Numbered from the stretch's first letter, positions 50,814 through 61,765 are shown. The stretch is 64,000 nucleotides of DNA from Hymenobacter sp. CRA2 (GCF_002007105.1 NZ_MVBC01000008.1:124001-188000), one strand, 5' to 3'. A program made the numbers and translations. Notes: generated by a model from the letters alone, not told the origin.

Positions 50814-51926
50814 ATGATGCACCACTGCACGCGCCGCGGGCGCTGGATCGGGCTGCTCGGCAGCCTGCTGATGGGGGGAATGGCGCTTCCGGCCACGGCC
50901 CAGACGGCCGCCAGTGCCCCCACGTACCGCAACCTGGTGATGGAAGGCGGCGGCATCCGCGGCATTGCCTACGGCGGCGCCCTCGACGAACTGGATAAGC
51001 TCGGCGTGCTCGGTCGCATCGAGCGGGTGGGCGGCACCTCGGCCGGGGCCATTCAGGCCGCGCTGCTGGCCGTGGGCTACACCCCTGCCGAAATCATCGA
51101 GGTGGTCAACAACACGCCCATTCAGCGCTTCAACGACGGGCGCATGATCTTCTTCGGCGGCTCGCACCGACTCATGAAGCAGTACGGCTGGTACCGCGGC
51201 GAGGCCTTCAGCAACTACCTGGCCGAGCTGGTGGCCCGCAAAACCAGCAAGCCCGACCTCACCCTGGGCGAGCTGCACCATCTGGCCCAGCAGCAGCCCG
51301 GCCGCTTCCGCGACCTGTACACCACCGGCACCAACCTCACCACCCAGCGCGTGCAGGTGTTCAGCTACGAAACCAACCCGCAGATGCGCGTGGCCGACGC
51401 GGTGCGCATCAGCATGAGCATCCCGATGTACTTCCGGGCCGTGCTGCTCGACGCGCAGAACAACGTCATTCACGGCAAGCCCGAGAAGGGCCAGCCCGTG
51501 CAGGTGCTCGTCGACGGGGGCGTGCTGGCCAATTACCCGGTGGACCTCTTCGACAAGCCGCGTTACCTACCTACCGGCACCACGGCCACGCCCGATGCCC
51601 GCGGCAACGTGTTCAACCCCGAAACCCTGGGCCTGCGCCTCGACCGCGCCGAGCAGATTGCCCTCGACACCACCGCCACTGGCCGGCAGGCCCTGGCGCC
51701 TTATCCCATCCGCGACTTGCCGTCCTACATCGGCGGGCTGTACAACCTGGTGGAGGAAACCCTGAACCCGGCCCAGCCGCAGGACTGGTCGCGCACGGTG
51801 AGCATCAGCACCGAAGGCTTCGCCCCGAAAATCAAGCGCGTGCCCGAGCCGCAGAAGCAGCTGCTGATGGCCAGCGGCCGCCGCGGGGTGCAGGCCTTTT
51901 TTCAGCGCGGACAGGTGCGGCGGTAG
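50814..51926 (+). CDS. Patatin-like phospholipase, exported
   Basis: A 370-residue serine hydrolase with a signal peptide (RGRWIGLLGSLLMGGMALPATAQ). The catalytic dyad is in place: GGGIRGIAYGGAL (oxyanion loop, 45-57), GTSAG with Ser76, and VDGGVLANYP with Asp234. It should release fatty acids from phospholipids outside the cytoplasm. There are two possible starts, ATG 50814 and 50817. It is divergent from tdh, and a shared intergenic region holds -7 boxes for both. A palindromic terminator follows at 51957. Confidence 0.92.
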   Translation: MMHHCTRRGRWIGLLGSLLMGGMALPATAQTAASAPTYRNLVMEGGGIRGIAYGGALDELDKLGVLGRIERVGGTSAGAIQAALLAVGYTPAEIIEVVNNTPIQRFNDGRMIFFGGSHRLMKQYGWYRGEAFSNYLAELVARKTSKPDLTLGELHHLAQQQPGRFRDLYTTGTNLTTQRVQVFSYETNPQMRVADAVRISMSIPMYFRAVLLDAQNNVIHGKPEKGQPVQVLVDGGVLANYPVDLFDKPRYLPTGTTATPDARGNVFNPETLGLRLDRAEQIALDTTATGRQALAPYPIRDLPSYIGGLYNLVEETLNPAQPQDWSRTVSISTEGFAPKIKRVPEPQKQLLMASGRRGVQAFFQRGQVRR

Positions 51927-51956
51927 CGGCGCGGCCGACTGAAAACGAGCCAAACG

Positions 51957-51992
51957 AGAACTGCCCGGCACATGTACGTGCCGGGCAGTTCT
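51957..51992. terminator. Bidirectional terminator between patatin and the T9SS repeat gene
   Basis: AGAACTGCCCGGCAC (51957-51971) and GTGCCGGGCAGTTCT (51978-51992) form a perfect 15-bp stem with a six-base loop, between the two stop codons of convergent genes. Confidence 0.75.
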
Positions 51993-52025
51993 GGTTTGCT
52001 AAGTGCGAATGCTGCTCTGCCGCGG

Positions 52026-53735
52026 CTACTCAATCACCAGTCGCTGCGAGTAGCGGTAGCCGTTGGGGCCGCTGAGCTGGAGCAGGTACAGGCCCGCTGG
52101 CTGCCCCAGCAACGAAACGGGAATGCTGCTGGCCGCAGGCGCTGCGCCGAGTTCCTGCCGCAGTACCGGGCGGCCCGTTTGGGCACTGACGAGGCTGAGC
52201 TGCAGGTGGGTGCGCGGCGCAGCGGCGGGCAGGCGCAGCGTGAGCTGGTCGTGGGCCGGGTTGGGGTAGGCTTCCAGGGTGGCCGGGGCAGCTTGGCTTT
52301 CCGAGGGCGGGGCGGTGGGCGGCACCACGACCACCGGGGCGGGCGGCGCCGTGGCCGAGCCGCCGACTTTCACCACCCACATATCTAAGTTGTAGCCGTA
52401 GGGCTGGGCCGTGTTGTAGCCGGGGTGGGTTTTGTCGCCCACGGCGTCGGAGGAGGAATAGCCGGCCATGACCAGGCCGCCGTCCATCGTCTGCTCCAGC
52501 CCCCACAAGAAATCATCACGGTTGCCGCCCATGGTCACGTCCCACTGCAGGGTGCCGGCCGCGTCGGTTTTGACCAGCCAGTAATCGGCGTTGCCGCGTT
52601 GGCCCTGGGTCTTGTCGCCCGATACGGGGGAGCTGGAGCCGCCCGCGAAGGCAAAGCCGCCGTCGGCCGTGGGCTGCAGGCGGTAGATCTGGTCGTGGCC
52701 GCTGCCGCCGTAGGCCCGGTCCCAGAGCTTGGTGCCCAGGCCGTCGAGCCTCAGCACCCAGAAGTCGTTGCCGCCCTTGCTGGGCTGGGTTTTATTGCCC
52801 GTGGCCCCGGAGTTCGACCAGCCGCCGAGGATGAACCCGCCGTCGGGCGTGCCTTGCAAGTCCTGGCACACGTCGTAACTGTCGCCGCCGAAGGTCTTGT
52901 CCCACATCTTGTTGCCATTGCCGTCGAGCTTCACCACCCAGATATCGGCTTCCCGGTTGAAGTTAGACGCTGACTTGTCGCCGCCGGCGCCCGACCACGA
53001 GTTGCCAGCCAGCAGATAGCCGCCGTCGGCCGTGGGCTGCAGGCCCGTGAGCTGCTCCACGTTGCCGCCCCCAATGCTCCGGTCCCAGAGCTTGTTGCCG
53101 GCCGCGTCGAGCTTCACTATCCAGAAGTCCTGAATGCCGCGCAAGGCCCCGGTTTTGTCGCCGCCCGCGCCCGAGTACGAGTCGCCGCCGAGGATGTAGC
53201 CGCCGTCGGCCGTCTGGCGCACCACGCGCAGGGCTTCGCTTTTGGCGCCGCCCAGGGTTCGGTCCCATTGCTTCTGGCCGTTGGCATCGAGCTTGATGAT
53301 CCAGTAGTCGGTTTCGCCCCGGCTGCCCTGGCTTTTGTCGTAGGAAGCGGGCGAGTTGGAGAAGCCGCCGATGATAAAGCCACCGTCTTTGGTCAACTCC
53401 AGGCAGGTAAAGTCCTCGCCGTTGCTGCCCCCGTAGGTCCGGTCCCAGAGCTTGGTGCCGGCGCCGTCGAGCTTGACTATCCAGTAGTCGGTGTTGCCCA
53501 CATTGGGCTGGGACTTATCCCCCGACACGCCTGACTGGGAGCTGCCGCCCACCAGCAGGCCGCCGTCGGGCGTCTGGCGCATGGCGTGCAAGTAGTCGAA
53601 GTGCGTGCCACCGAGGGTTCGGTCCCACACTTTGGCCGGGGCCTGAGCCTGCGCCGCGGAGGCTAGGCCGAGCATGGCGGCACCGGCCAGAAGTAAGCTG
53701 CGCCAGCGGCGCCGGAGGTAAACGGGTGCGTGCAT
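52026..53735 (-). CDS. T9SS-sorted protein with seven tandem beta-propeller-like repeats
   Basis: A 569-residue exported protein. After the signal peptide (ending SAAQAQ) come seven copies of a ~60-residue unit that starts near WDRTLGG and reads YLHAMRQTPDGGLLVGGSS, then (D)YWIVKLDGAGTKLWDRT. The Q-T-DGG and D-WIVKLD anchors recur in each unit. Seven such units suggest a seven-bladed propeller. A Pro-rich linker (APPAPVVVVPPTAPP) leads to a C-terminal type A sorting domain (LEAYPNPAHDQLTLRL to RLVIE). It should be secreted by T9SS to the surface. No enzyme motif is seen. Confidence 0.85.
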   Translation of the reverse strand: MHAPVYLRRRWRSLLLAGAAMLGLASAAQAQAPAKVWDRTLGGTHFDYLHAMRQTPDGGLLVGGSSQSGVSGDKSQPNVGNTDYWIVKLDGAGTKLWDRTYGGSNGEDFTCLELTKDGGFIIGGFSNSPASYDKSQGSRGETDYWIIKLDANGQKQWDRTLGGAKSEALRVVRQTADGGYILGGDSYSGAGGDKTGALRGIQDFWIVKLDAAGNKLWDRSIGGGNVEQLTGLQPTADGGYLLAGNSWSGAGGDKSASNFNREADIWVVKLDGNGNKMWDKTFGGDSYDVCQDLQGTPDGGFILGGWSNSGATGNKTQPSKGGNDFWVLRLDGLGTKLWDRAYGGSGHDQIYRLQPTADGGFAFAGGSSSPVSGDKTQGQRGNADYWLVKTDAAGTLQWDVTMGGNRDDFLWGLEQTMDGGLVMAGYSSSDAVGDKTHPGYNTAQPYGYNLDMWVVKVGGSATAPPAPVVVVPPTAPPSESQAAPATLEAYPNPAHDQLTLRLPAAAPRTHLQLSLVSAQTGRPVLRQELGAAPAASSIPVSLLGQPAGLYLLQLSGPNGYRYSQRLVIE

Positions 53736-53848
53736 AGGTGTAAAGGGAATAGTGCTTGATGGACTGAGCCTCTACATGCACAGTCAGTTGCATTAACTGT
53801 AATAAATATTCGGCAACGTTAATCTACAGCCTGAAGCTAGAACTAAGG

Positions 53849-54029
53849 TTAGACTAGTCCCCCTCCTCAGCTGAGGAGGGGTTAGGGGTGGTTGACCTTC
53901 CTGAAACAACCACATCAGCCCGTCATGTCGAGCGAAGTCGAGACATCTCGCTTGCTGATGGCGGATAGTACCCTTAACCTTTCAACCACCCCCAACCCCT
54001 CCTCAGCTGAGGAGGGGAGCTAGTTCTAA
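53849..54029. repeat. 181-bp nested palindromic repeat element
   Basis: The ends are long inverted repeats (53849-53895 and 53982-54029) that match over about 45 bases, each containing its own palindrome CCCCTCCTCAGCTGAGGAGG. Between them lies GTCATGTCGAGCGAAGTCGA...CATCTCGC (53922-53951), a relative of the 17685 element's arm. It takes up most of the 345-bp gap between the T9SS repeat protein and terC. Confidence 0.75.
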
Positions 54030-54080
54030 TCCCGAGCCGCAACGTGGGTTTAGTGGTATAAAATGCTTGGGAGCAGCAAC

Positions 54081-54854
54081 CTACAGCCGCTGGTGCCGCG
54101 GCACGTTGAAGAGCAGCGAGGTAGCCAGCGGCACCAAGAACATGAGTACCGTCAGCACCGTCAGGCCAACGTCGGCGGCGTGGCTTTCAAGAAATCGGCT
54201 GAACGGATGCTCAGGCTGAAAGTGCTCGAACAAGGACAGCAGCAGCTTCAGGCCCAGCAAACCGATGACCAGGAAGGCCGAGGTTTCCAGGAAGGGGTAC
54301 TTGGCCATCAGCAGCACGAAAGCCTGCGCCACCAGTCGCATAGCCAGAATGCCGATAAACACGCCGAGGCAGATCAGAATCAGGTTGTCAGTGAAGGCTA
54401 CGACGGCGAAGACGTTGTCGATGGAAAAGGCCAGGTCCATCAGCTCGATCAGGGCTACGGTAGCCCAGAATTGGCCGAACATACCCAGCGTGCGGCGGTA
54501 CAGCCAGCTTTTCTGCTTGTCGGGGGCACCCTCGTCATCGTCGGCCGAGCCGTGGTTTTTGGGTTTGAACTGCTGGTACGCCAGGTAGAGCAGGTATAGG
54601 CCGCCGAGGGGCTTGAGGTACCAGAAATTGATGAGGAACGAAGCGAAAAGCAGGCACAGGCCGCGGAACACGTAGGCGCCGATGATGCCGTAGCGCAGGG
54701 CTTTTTGGTGTTGCTCCTTGGGTAGGTCGCCCACCATGGTGGCCAGCACGGCCGCGTTGTCCACGGAGAGCAGGCTTTCGATGATGATGAGGTTGCCGAC
54801 GATGGCCGCCGCAGCCAAAGGATTATCGAGGATTTGCTGGAGGTGTACGTTCAT
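54081..54854 (-). CDS. TerC family integral membrane protein
   Basis: A 257-residue protein with about seven membrane helices. Two inverted halves each carry an acidic metal-binding motif: IESLLSVDNAAVLATMV (helix 1) and ELMDLAFSIDNVFAVVAFTDN (helix 4-5). TerC/Alx proteins export Mn(II) or protect against tellurite, and help metal-load secreted proteins in some bacteria. A charged loop (KPKNHGSADDDEGAPDKQK) joins the halves. No riboswitch of the Mn-sensing yybP-ykoY type was seen in the 195-bp gap upstream (54855-55049), which holds nothing clear. Confidence 0.88.
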   Translation of the reverse strand: MNVHLQQILDNPLAAAAIVGNLIIIESLLSVDNAAVLATMVGDLPKEQHQKALRYGIIGAYVFRGLCLLFASFLINFWYLKPLGGLYLLYLAYQQFKPKNHGSADDDEGAPDKQKSWLYRRTLGMFGQFWATVALIELMDLAFSIDNVFAVVAFTDNLILICLGVFIGILAMRLVAQAFVLLMAKYPFLETSAFLVIGLLGLKLLLSLFEHFQPEHPFSRFLESHAADVGLTVLTVLMFLVPLATSLLFNVPRHQRL

Positions 54855-55049
54855 GCGGTGGAAAGCTCACGGCTGCGCGCCACGCAGGCGCCCGGGCCGT
54901 GAAGGGTAAAGTGCAAAGCAAGCGGTTTTACGCCGGTGGCTGTCGGCGGGTGCGTTGGGGCCGGTTGGGCAGTGGTCGTGTGGGCCACAAACCACGCAGG
55001 GCGTCATGCAGGCTAATAAAGCCGGCTCAAACGGCTACGACCTGTCAGC

Positions 55050-56492
55050 TTAGTTCAGGCCCACCTTGCCCTTCACCGACTCGAAGATCTTGGCCGAGTC
55101 GAAACCCACGCCGCGCTTGAACACCACTTCCATGCGGCGCAGCTGCTGGATATCCTTTTCCGGGTCGCCGTCGATAAGCACCAAGTCGGCCTGTTTACCG
55201 GCCTCGATGGAGCCGATTTCCTTGTCGCGGCCGAGGAACACGGCCCCGTTCAGCGTGCTGATTTTGATGGCCTGCACCGGCGTGAAGCCCGCTTCCACCA
55301 GCAGCTCCACCTGCCGGCGGTTGGAGTAGCCGGCAATGGTGCGGCCGGCGCCCGTAGGGTCGGTGCCCGATACGAGTAGGCCGCCCGCATCGTGAAATTG
55401 CTTTTCCCAGCCCAACTCCTTCTTAAACAGCGCCGCGCTGGCCGAGTCCTTGCGCTGGTTTTGCTGCCAGGTTTTGGTTTCGCGCTCCTGCAGCTGCGGA
55501 ATCAGCGCTTCCATACCGCCGCCCAGCACGGCTTCGCGGCCGGTGTAGGGCTCAAACACGGGCAGGGTCGAAGTCAGGGCCACCTTCTTGCTGATGAGGA
55601 AGCTGATCAGGCTTTGCATCTCGGGCGCATTGGCCGGCAGGCGCATCAGCCCTTGGCGGGCGGCGGGGTAGTCGCAGTTGTCGGGCTGCTTGCCGGCAGC
55701 GAAGTCCGAGCTGGCCATGAAGCCGTGCTCCAGGTTGTCGATGCCCAGCTCGGCGGCTTCGCGGTAGCTGATGGCGCAGAGGTGGCCGGTCACCTTGAGG
55801 TTGCGCTGGTGCGCTTCCTTGACCACGGCGGCGAGGTCGGCGCGGGTGGCGTGCATGTACATCTTGAAGGAAGTGCAGCCGCGGTCGGCCCAGTACGCGG
55901 CGGTGCGGGTAGCGTCCTCGGGGCCGTGGATGGTGTTCAGGGCCGGAATATCCATGCCCGGCTCCTCCATATAGGGCGCCGTCACGTCGATGTCGGGTCC
56001 GATGAGCTTGCCTTCGGCCACCATGCGCTTGATAGCCAGATCCGTCTGCGGCTCGATGCTGCCCGCCGTGCGGATGGTGGTGGCCCCGCCCGCCAGGTAC
56101 AGCCGCGGGAAGGAGTAGGGCATCTGCGCGATGTTGAAGTACTGGCCCGTGGGCATGGTGTAGTACAGGTGCTCGTGCAGCATCACCAGGCCCGGAATCA
56201 GCGTCTTGCCGGCGCAGTTAATGACTTGCGCGTCCTTAGGCACCTTCACCTTTTTCAGTGGCCCTACCTGCTCGATGCGCCCGTTGCGCACGAGCACAGT
56301 CTGGTGCTGCTGCGCCGGCCGGCCGGTGCCGTCGATGACTTTGGCGTCGGTGAGGGCAATCAACGGCGCGTCGGTGCGAATGAACTCGCGCGTTTGCGGG
56401 GTGAAGGCAGGTTGGGTTTGGGCCTGGGCCGCGGCGGGCAGGAGCAGGGTCAGGGCGAGGCGGAGCAGGCGGCTTGGTTGGGGCAGAAGCAT
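55050..56492 (-). CDS. Exported metal-dependent amidohydrolase
   Basis: A 480-residue protein with a signal peptide (MLLPQPSRLLRLALTLLLPAAAQAQ) and an amidohydrolase TIM barrel. The N-terminal beta-strand region VINCAGKTLIPGLVMLHEHLYY has the HxH metal site, a barrel Lys in SFKMYMH, His in VTGHLCAI and NLEHGF, and the Asp at GTDPTGAG. The C-terminal REIGSIEAGKQADLVLIDGD-type segment (KEIGSIEAGKQADLVLIDGD) is the usual family end. Members of this imidazolonepropionase-like group include peptidases and deacetylases; the substrate is unknown. ATG 56492 is chosen because it begins the signal peptide. Confidence 0.88.
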   Translation of the reverse strand: MLLPQPSRLLRLALTLLLPAAAQAQTQPAFTPQTREFIRTDAPLIALTDAKVIDGTGRPAQQHQTVLVRNGRIEQVGPLKKVKVPKDAQVINCAGKTLIPGLVMLHEHLYYTMPTGQYFNIAQMPYSFPRLYLAGGATTIRTAGSIEPQTDLAIKRMVAEGKLIGPDIDVTAPYMEEPGMDIPALNTIHGPEDATRTAAYWADRGCTSFKMYMHATRADLAAVVKEAHQRNLKVTGHLCAISYREAAELGIDNLEHGFMASSDFAAGKQPDNCDYPAARQGLMRLPANAPEMQSLISFLISKKVALTSTLPVFEPYTGREAVLGGGMEALIPQLQERETKTWQQNQRKDSASAALFKKELGWEKQFHDAGGLLVSGTDPTGAGRTIAGYSNRRQVELLVEAGFTPVQAIKISTLNGAVFLGRDKEIGSIEAGKQADLVLIDGDPEKDIQQLRRMEVVFKRGVGFDSAKIFESVKGKVGLN

Positions 56493-56769
56493 GAAGAACG
56501 GCGGGGATGGTGAGGCGGCGCGCAAGTATACGCAGGCCGGGCCGCTCCCCCGGCTGTGCTATTAGGTAAGCGGGGCGCCGGCCGATGCAAGCTGCCTCGT
56601 GGCGCTCCGGCCAGCAGCCCGGCGGCGGGAAGTTCATGCCAGGTCCGAAGGCAGAGCCTGCCAGCCGGGAGGCTAGGCAACTATGCGCCTGCTAGTTGCA
56701 TCTGAGCGCATGCTGAGGGCTTGCGCCCGACCCAGCGGGCCTTCATTCACCTTACTTCCCCGACAAGCT

Positions 56770-58143
56770 ATGAATACAGCATCCGTTCTATCCATCCTAG
56801 CATTGATGGGGTGCGCAGCCCCGGTGCTGGCCCAGGCCATTCCGGCTGAGTCCGTTTGGCAAGTAACCAATACGACCTCCGGCGACCTGCACCTGTGGAC
56901 GCTCCGCTTAGACCGAGGCTCCTTCCAACTCTATTCCCAGAAGGATGTGCTAAAAACGTTTGCGCCGGATGCCGCCGCCAACAAAGACCATCTGGCCAAT
57001 AAAACTATCCACGGCAGCCTGATTTACATCGAAGGCCAGACCCGGACCAGCGGGGACAGTCTGGTGTTGGAAGGCCGCTTCCAGTCCGTCTACAGCCAGC
57101 GGCAGTTTCGGGCCACCATCTACCGCGGCGCTTTCCGCGCCGTTACCGCTGCCGATGGCAAATCCCGAAATGATTGGCAAGGCAGCCGGCTGGCGCAGAA
57201 AAAGCCGTTGAGAAATTACGCGGCAGTCATTGACTCGGCCATCCAGGTGACGGAACGCAAGTTCTACAACCCCCATTTGCTACGGCAGGGGCCTTGGGTG
57301 GCGTTCAAGCAGCAGCTCCGCCGGCAGCAGGGCGCCATCTGGGACGATTACCAGCTCAAGATTGTGTTTACGCTCGGGGCAGCGCGCCTGCCGTTCAGCC
57401 ACTACAGCCTAAGCTCCCAGCGCCCGGCCCTAACGCCTGCCCCGGGCAGGAGCGCTCCGGCCTTGCCCGTGGGCAATGTGGCGCTTCGGGAAGTGGCCCC
57501 GCAAACGGCTTATCTGCAAGTGCGCTCCTTCAACGGCACCGCCGCGGAAATGGACAGCGTCGTGACCTTGCTGAAAGCCAAACCCTACCAGAACCTGATC
57601 ATTGACCTGCGCGACAACCAGGGCGGGTCGGTGCAGGCCGTGATGCCCCTGGCCCGGTACCTGTCAGCCGATACGGTGTACCTGGGCGCCATCGTCACCC
57701 GCCACTGGTTTGAGCATTCCTCCACGCCCCCGAAGCAGAGCGAGTACAAGAGCCTGCAGTCATTCTCCGAAGCGAGTTATGAACGCATCATGGCGGCTAT
57801 TCATCAGACGAAGGGCGTCTGCTTGCTTGCCCCGCCGGATACCCGTCCCTTCAGCGGCAGCGTGTATTTCCTGGTGAACCGGGAAACGGCCAGTGCGTGC
57901 GAACCGCTGGTCTACAGTTATCAGCACAACAAGCGCGCCGTGGTGGTGGGCGAAAACACCGCCGGCGCCATGCTGAGCGGGGAGCGGTTTGCCTTGCCCG
58001 CCCCGTTTGTGCTGTGGGTCCCTACCGCCGATTACTACACCGCCGACGGCAAGCGGCTCGACCTGGTTGGGGTGGCCCCCGACGTAGCGGTAAACCCCGC
58101 ATCCAGCCTGAACCACGTACTAGCCGCTTTGCCCCAGAAGTAA
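56770..58143 (+). CDS. Exported S41 family peptidase-like protein
   Basis: A 457-residue protein with a signal peptide ([22 protein letters not shown]). The N-terminal half (about 25-250) is a beta-rich region of unknown type. The C-terminal S41 (tail-specific protease) core follows: [44 protein letters not shown] with the nucleophile Ser375, and [20 protein letters not shown]. The final [11 protein letters not shown] is typical of the fold. A PDZ domain is not evident. It should act in the periplasm or on the surface. The start at 56770 sets the signal peptide at the N-terminus. Confidence 0.85.
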   Translation: MNTASVLSILALMGCAAPVLAQAIPAESVWQVTNTTSGDLHLWTLRLDRGSFQLYSQKDVLKTFAPDAAANKDHLANKTIHGSLIYIEGQTRTSGDSLVLEGRFQSVYSQRQFRATIYRGAFRAVTAADGKSRNDWQGSRLAQKKPLRNYAAVIDSAIQVTERKFYNPHLLRQGPWVAFKQQLRRQQGAIWDDYQLKIVFTLGAARLPFSHYSLSSQRPALTPAPGRSAPALPVGNVALREVAPQTAYLQVRSFNGTAAEMDSVVTLLKAKPYQNLIIDLRDNQGGSVQAVMPLARYLSADTVYLGAIVTRHWFEHSSTPPKQSEYKSLQSFSEASYERIMAAIHQTKGVCLLAPPDTRPFSGSVYFLVNRETASACEPLVYSYQHNKRAVVVGENTAGAMLSGERFALPAPFVLWVPTADYYTADGKRLDLVGVAPDVAVNPASSLNHVLAALPQK

Positions 58144-58167
58144 GCGGCGGCCGGGGGAGGTTTTGCG

Positions 58168-58194
58168 TAGCTTTGAGTACGGCCACGGCCGTAC
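58168..58194 (+). promoter_or_regulatory. kbl promoter box and adjacent palindrome
   Basis: TAGCTTTG (58168-58175, matches TAnnTTTG) is followed at once by GTACGGCCACGGCCGTAC (58177-58194), a palindrome with a two-base centre. It lies over the predicted transcription start, 54 bases from the ATG at 58230, so it could be an operator. Confidence 0.45.
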
Positions 58195-58229
58195 CTTCGC
58201 CCACCGATTCCCCACGTACCCCAACCTCG

Positions 58230-59477
<1,248 letters not shown>

Positions 59478-59493
59478 AGCCTGCCGCCTCAGT

Positions 59494-59535
59494 AAACGAC
59501 AAGGCCCGCCGAAGCTTCGGCGGGCCTTGTCGTTT
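59494..59535. terminator. 42-bp palindromic terminator after kbl
   Basis: A perfect palindrome from AAACGACAAGGCCCGCC to its complement, centre AAGCTT, with flanking A and T. It lies 17 bases after the kbl stop and works in either direction. Confidence 0.8.
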
Positions 59536-59664
59536 ATCTGGTTTTGGGAAGGTCCGCAGACCTCCCTGCTGTGAGGTTTGTGGGCCGTAGCACCCGATTA
59601 GGGCTAAAGGCGTCAGCAGGGCAGCGCATCTTCAATATATTTAGTCTTATATATTAGGGCCGAT

Positions 59665-60414
59665 ATGCTGAATTCTACCTTGGGCGCTTCGCCGAATAAG
59701 TACGTCCGGTTGGGCGGCATTGCTTACCTGGTCATCATTGCGGCCGGGTTGCTCGGCGAGGCGTTTGTGCGCAACACCCTGGTGGTGGCCGGAGATGCTG
59801 CCGCCACGGCGCAGCGCATCAGCAGTTCGTCGCTGCTCTGGCGGGCGGGCATTGCCGGCGACTTGCTGATGCACATGCTGGACGTGCTGGTAATGTTCGT
59901 GCTGTACACCCTGCTAAAGCCCATAAACCCGCGCGTGGCGTTCATGGCGCTGCTGTTCAATATCGTTCAGACCGCCGTGCTGGCACTAAACAAGCTGAAC
60001 CTGCTGCTGCCCACGTTGCTGCTTGAAGATTCGGCGTACCTGCGGGTGCTGGACCCGGCTCAGCGGCACGCCTTGGCTTACGTCTTCATTCAGGCCCACA
60101 GCTACGGCTTCGGCATCGGCCTGCTGTTTTTTGGCTGCACCTGCCTGGGCTGGGGCTACCTCATCATCCGCGCGGGCTTTTTGCCGCGGCTCTTGGGCCT
60201 GCTGATGCAGGTGGCCGGCTTGTGCTACATCGTCAACAGCTTCGCGCTGATCGTCGCGCCTGAGGTGGCCGACCAGCTGTTCCCCTTCATCATGCTGCCT
60301 TCTTTCGTGGCAGAGACGTCGCTGGCGCTGTGGCTGGTAATAAAGGGCGTGAACATGCCCGTGTGGCTAGCGAAACAGGAGACCCAGACAAGTGCTCAGC
60401 TGGTAGGGGCGTAG
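59665..60414 (+). CDS. DUF4386 family membrane protein
   Basis: A 249-residue membrane protein of the DUF4386 family: KYVRLGGIAYLVIIAAGLLGEAFVRNTLV near the N-terminus and about six hydrophobic helices, including MLDVLVMFVLYTLLKPIN, AFIQAHSYGFGIGLLFFGCTCLGWG and LGLLMQVAGLCYIVNSFALI. The HSYGFGIGLxFFGxxCLxxGYLI block is the one I recall from DUF4386. No function is known. An AT-rich stretch precedes it (59629-59655). Confidence 0.8.
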   Translation: MLNSTLGASPNKYVRLGGIAYLVIIAAGLLGEAFVRNTLVVAGDAAATAQRISSSSLLWRAGIAGDLLMHMLDVLVMFVLYTLLKPINPRVAFMALLFNIVQTAVLALNKLNLLLPTLLLEDSAYLRVLDPAQRHALAYVFIQAHSYGFGIGLLFFGCTCLGWGYLIIRAGFLPRLLGLLMQVAGLCYIVNSFALIVAPEVADQLFPFIMLPSFVAETSLALWLVIKGVNMPVWLAKQETQTSAQLVGA

Positions 60415-60526
60415 CCCCGCGGCGGCGGGATGCTGGGCTGCCGGCGCACGCGGGCGCTACAGCCGCTGCATGGAGGAAAAGCGCTAATTTCCGCAGCCCC
60501 CTTCCCGCAAACTGCCCGCCCACGCC

Positions 60527-61765
60527 ATGAAATTCGCTTATCTATTTGCTTCGCTGCTGTCGACTGGCACGTTGGTCGCCGGGCTAAACCGGCAAGAACT
60601 AGTGCCGGCTGCCGAGCCGAGCAGCCCGCGCGCCAAAACCGCTATCATCACCGGCGCCGACCAAACCGAGGCCTACCTCGGCTACCTCAAGGGCAAGCGC
60701 GTCGCCATCCTGGCCAACCCCACCACCGTCATAGGCCGGCGGCACCTGGTCGACAGCCTGCCGAGCCGGGGCGTGAACATCGTGAAGGTGTTCGGGCCGG
60801 AGCACGGTTTCCGGGGCAACGCCAGCGCCGGCGCCAAAGTCGCCGACGAGAAAGACCCGGCCACGGGCATCCCGGTTATTTCCCTGTACGGCAAGAAGCG
60901 CAAGCCCTCGGCGGAAGACCTGGCCGACGTGGACGTGATGATGTTCGACGTGCAGGACGTGGGCTGCCGCTTCTACACCTACATCAATGTGCTGCGCGAC
61001 GTGATGGACGCCTGCGCCGAAAATAACAAGGAGCTGCTCATCCTCGACCGGCCCAACCCCAACGGCTACCTCGTCGACGGGCCGGTGCTGGACATGGCGC
61101 TAAAATCCGGCATCGGGCAGTTTCCCATTCCCATTGCCCACGGCCTGACCATCGCCGAATTTGCCCAGATGGTCAACGGCGAAAAGTGGCTGCCCGGCGG
61201 CAAGCCCTGCCGGCTCAAAATCATTCCGGTGAAGAACTACCGGCACGATATGGAGTACGTGCTGCCGGTAAAACCCTCGCCCAACCTGAACACCCAGCAG
61301 AGCATTCTGCTCTACCCGTCGACCTGCCTGTTCGAGGGCACGGCGCTCAACCTCGGCCGCGGGACCCAGTTTCCGTTCACCGTGCTAGGCAGCCCCGCCT
61401 TGCAGGGCAAATACAGCTTTTCCTTCACGCCCATCAGCATCCCCGGCATGAGCGAGACGCCCTTGTACATGAACCAAGTCTGCTACGGCCTCGACCTGCG
61501 ACAGTACGACGTGCACGAGCTGCGCAAAACCGGGCGCATCAACCTGGATTGGATGCTGGCGCTTTACCAGGCTTACCCGGATAAGGAGAAGTTCTTTGAC
61601 CGCACGCAGAGCAAGGAAATCGGCAACATCAATGGCCTGGCCGGCACGCTCGACTTCAGAAAGCAGATCGAGACGGGGCAAACCCCGGAGCAAATCCGGG
61701 CCTCCTGGGAGCCGAAGCTGAGCCAGTACAAGCAGATGCGCAAGAAGTACCTGCTGTACCGGTAG
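60527..61765 (+). CDS. DUF1343 protein, exo-beta-N-acetylmuramidase (NamZ) family
   Basis: A 412-residue protein with an N-terminal hydrophobic signal (MKFAYLFASLLSTGTLVAG). The DUF1343 core starts about residue 53: LKGKRVAILANPTTVIGRRHLVDSL, KVFGPEHGFRGNASAG (90-97 GPEHGFRG), VMMFDVQDVGCRFYTYI, LDRPNPNG, and STCLFEGTALNLGRGTQFPF. DUF1343 proteins of the NamZ type (GH171) remove terminal MurNAc from peptidoglycan fragments. It would act in the periplasm in wall recycling. Function is assigned by family. Confidence 0.88.
   Translation: MKFAYLFASLLSTGTLVAGLNRQELVPAAEPSSPRAKTAIITGADQTEAYLGYLKGKRVAILANPTTVIGRRHLVDSLPSRGVNIVKVFGPEHGFRGNASAGAKVADEKDPATGIPVISLYGKKRKPSAEDLADVDVMMFDVQDVGCRFYTYINVLRDVMDACAENNKELLILDRPNPNGYLVDGPVLDMALKSGIGQFPIPIAHGLTIAEFAQMVNGEKWLPGGKPCRLKIIPVKNYRHDMEYVLPVKPSPNLNTQQSILLYPSTCLFEGTALNLGRGTQFPFTVLGSPALQGKYSFSFTPISIPGMSETPLYMNQVCYGLDLRQYDVHELRKTGRINLDWMLALYQAYPDKEKFFDRTQSKEIGNINGLAGTLDFRKQIETGQTPEQIRASWEPKLSQYKQMRKKYLLYR

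Noticed and set aside
50661-51473. N-terminal extension of tdh by about 270 residues into the patatin gene antisense
   Set aside because: The Tdh Rossmann fold begins right after ATG 50660. The extension has no family match, and patatin is the coding strand there.
54855-55049. A Mn-sensing yybP-ykoY riboswitch ahead of the TerC gene
   Set aside because: TerC genes often carry one, but none of its conserved loop sequences could be found on the minus strand here.
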